Shown piece by piece: positions 63,990 to 64,000 of a DNA stretch of 64,000 nt; the stretch's first letter is position 1; every line of letters begins with the position of its first letter. A program made the position numbers and the translations under genes. Source of the stretch: Micromonospora ureilytica (GTDB lineage Bacteria; Actinomycetota; Actinomycetes; Mycobacteriales; Micromonosporaceae); the NCBI RefSeq assembly GCF_015751765.1, contig NZ_JADOTX010000001.1, positions 3,286,001 through 3,350,000 of the forward strand. Reading direction: 5' to 3'. The notes under the pieces were generated by a model. The model saw only the letters and a list, made by a program, of their open reading frames with translations, did no database searches and was not told the DNA's origin.

Positions 63990-64000
63990 GGGCTGGTCGT

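Overview
The window is high-GC DNA with frequent GTG starts, overlapping ATGA/GTGA gene junctions and an actinobacterial GlgE-type alpha-glucan pathway. This suggests an actinomycete, most likely Micromonospora or a close relative; the genus is inference from gene style and content. I see no rRNA, tRNA, CRISPR array, insertion sequence or phage gene.

Layout. (1) 0-7.5 kb, housekeeping: the end of a serine beta-lactamase-like gene, a metallo-beta-lactamase-fold hydrolase, a dGTPase (dgt), the S1 RNA-binding protein Tex, a phosphotransferase and a small conserved protein. A pair of long palindromes lies at 5.8-6.0 kb. (2) 7.6-45.8 kb, a large surface or exopolysaccharide locus that switches strand about eleven times. 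It holds nine GT4-like glycosyltransferases, one PglC-type phosphoglycosyl transferase, three Wzx-like flippases, three polymerase/ligase-like membrane proteins, three left-handed beta-helix acyltransferases, a heparinase II/III-family lyase and nucleotide-sugar genes. (3) 45.9-51 kb: an NAD kinase, then phosphoglucomutase, GlgC and GlgM. (4) 51-55 kb: an inositol-phosphate synthase, XRE and GntR regulators, a tail-anchored small protein, a second palindrome island related to the first, and a VapBC toxin-antitoxin pair. (5) 55-59.4 kb: glgE-glgB. (6) 59.5-64 kb: an alpha/beta hydrolase and TetR pair, an App1/DUF2183 phosphatase and a GT-C-like membrane transferase.

How the genes fit together. 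The sugar genes point to several N-acetylated deoxy sugars. CapE-CapF-CapG would make UDP-L-FucNAc. A PglF-type dehydratase, two PglE-type aminotransferases and a PglD-type acetyltransferase would make a UDP-2,4-diacetamido (bacillosamine-type) sugar, which the PglC-type enzyme would load onto undecaprenyl phosphate. WecB would supply UDP-ManNAc and a GalE-like epimerase a 4-epimer. Flippases and polymerases would then complete Wzx/Wzy-type assembly. Three flippases with three polymerases, plus paralogous aminotransferases and glycosyltransferases, suggest two or three polymers or a locus built by module duplication. No Wzz/Wzc-type chain-length or kinase gene is in the window. Pgm, GlgC, GlgM, GlgE and GlgB together form the maltose-1-phosphate route to branched alpha-glucan.

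Regulation. At least eight genes begin 6-7 nt after a TANNNT -10 element and have no usable ribosome binding site, so leaderless transcripts are likely. They include glgC, glgM, glgE, dgt and the inositol-phosphate synthase. The first polysaccharide operon has a good -35/-10 pair with a perfect AT-rich palindrome over its -10 and probable start point.
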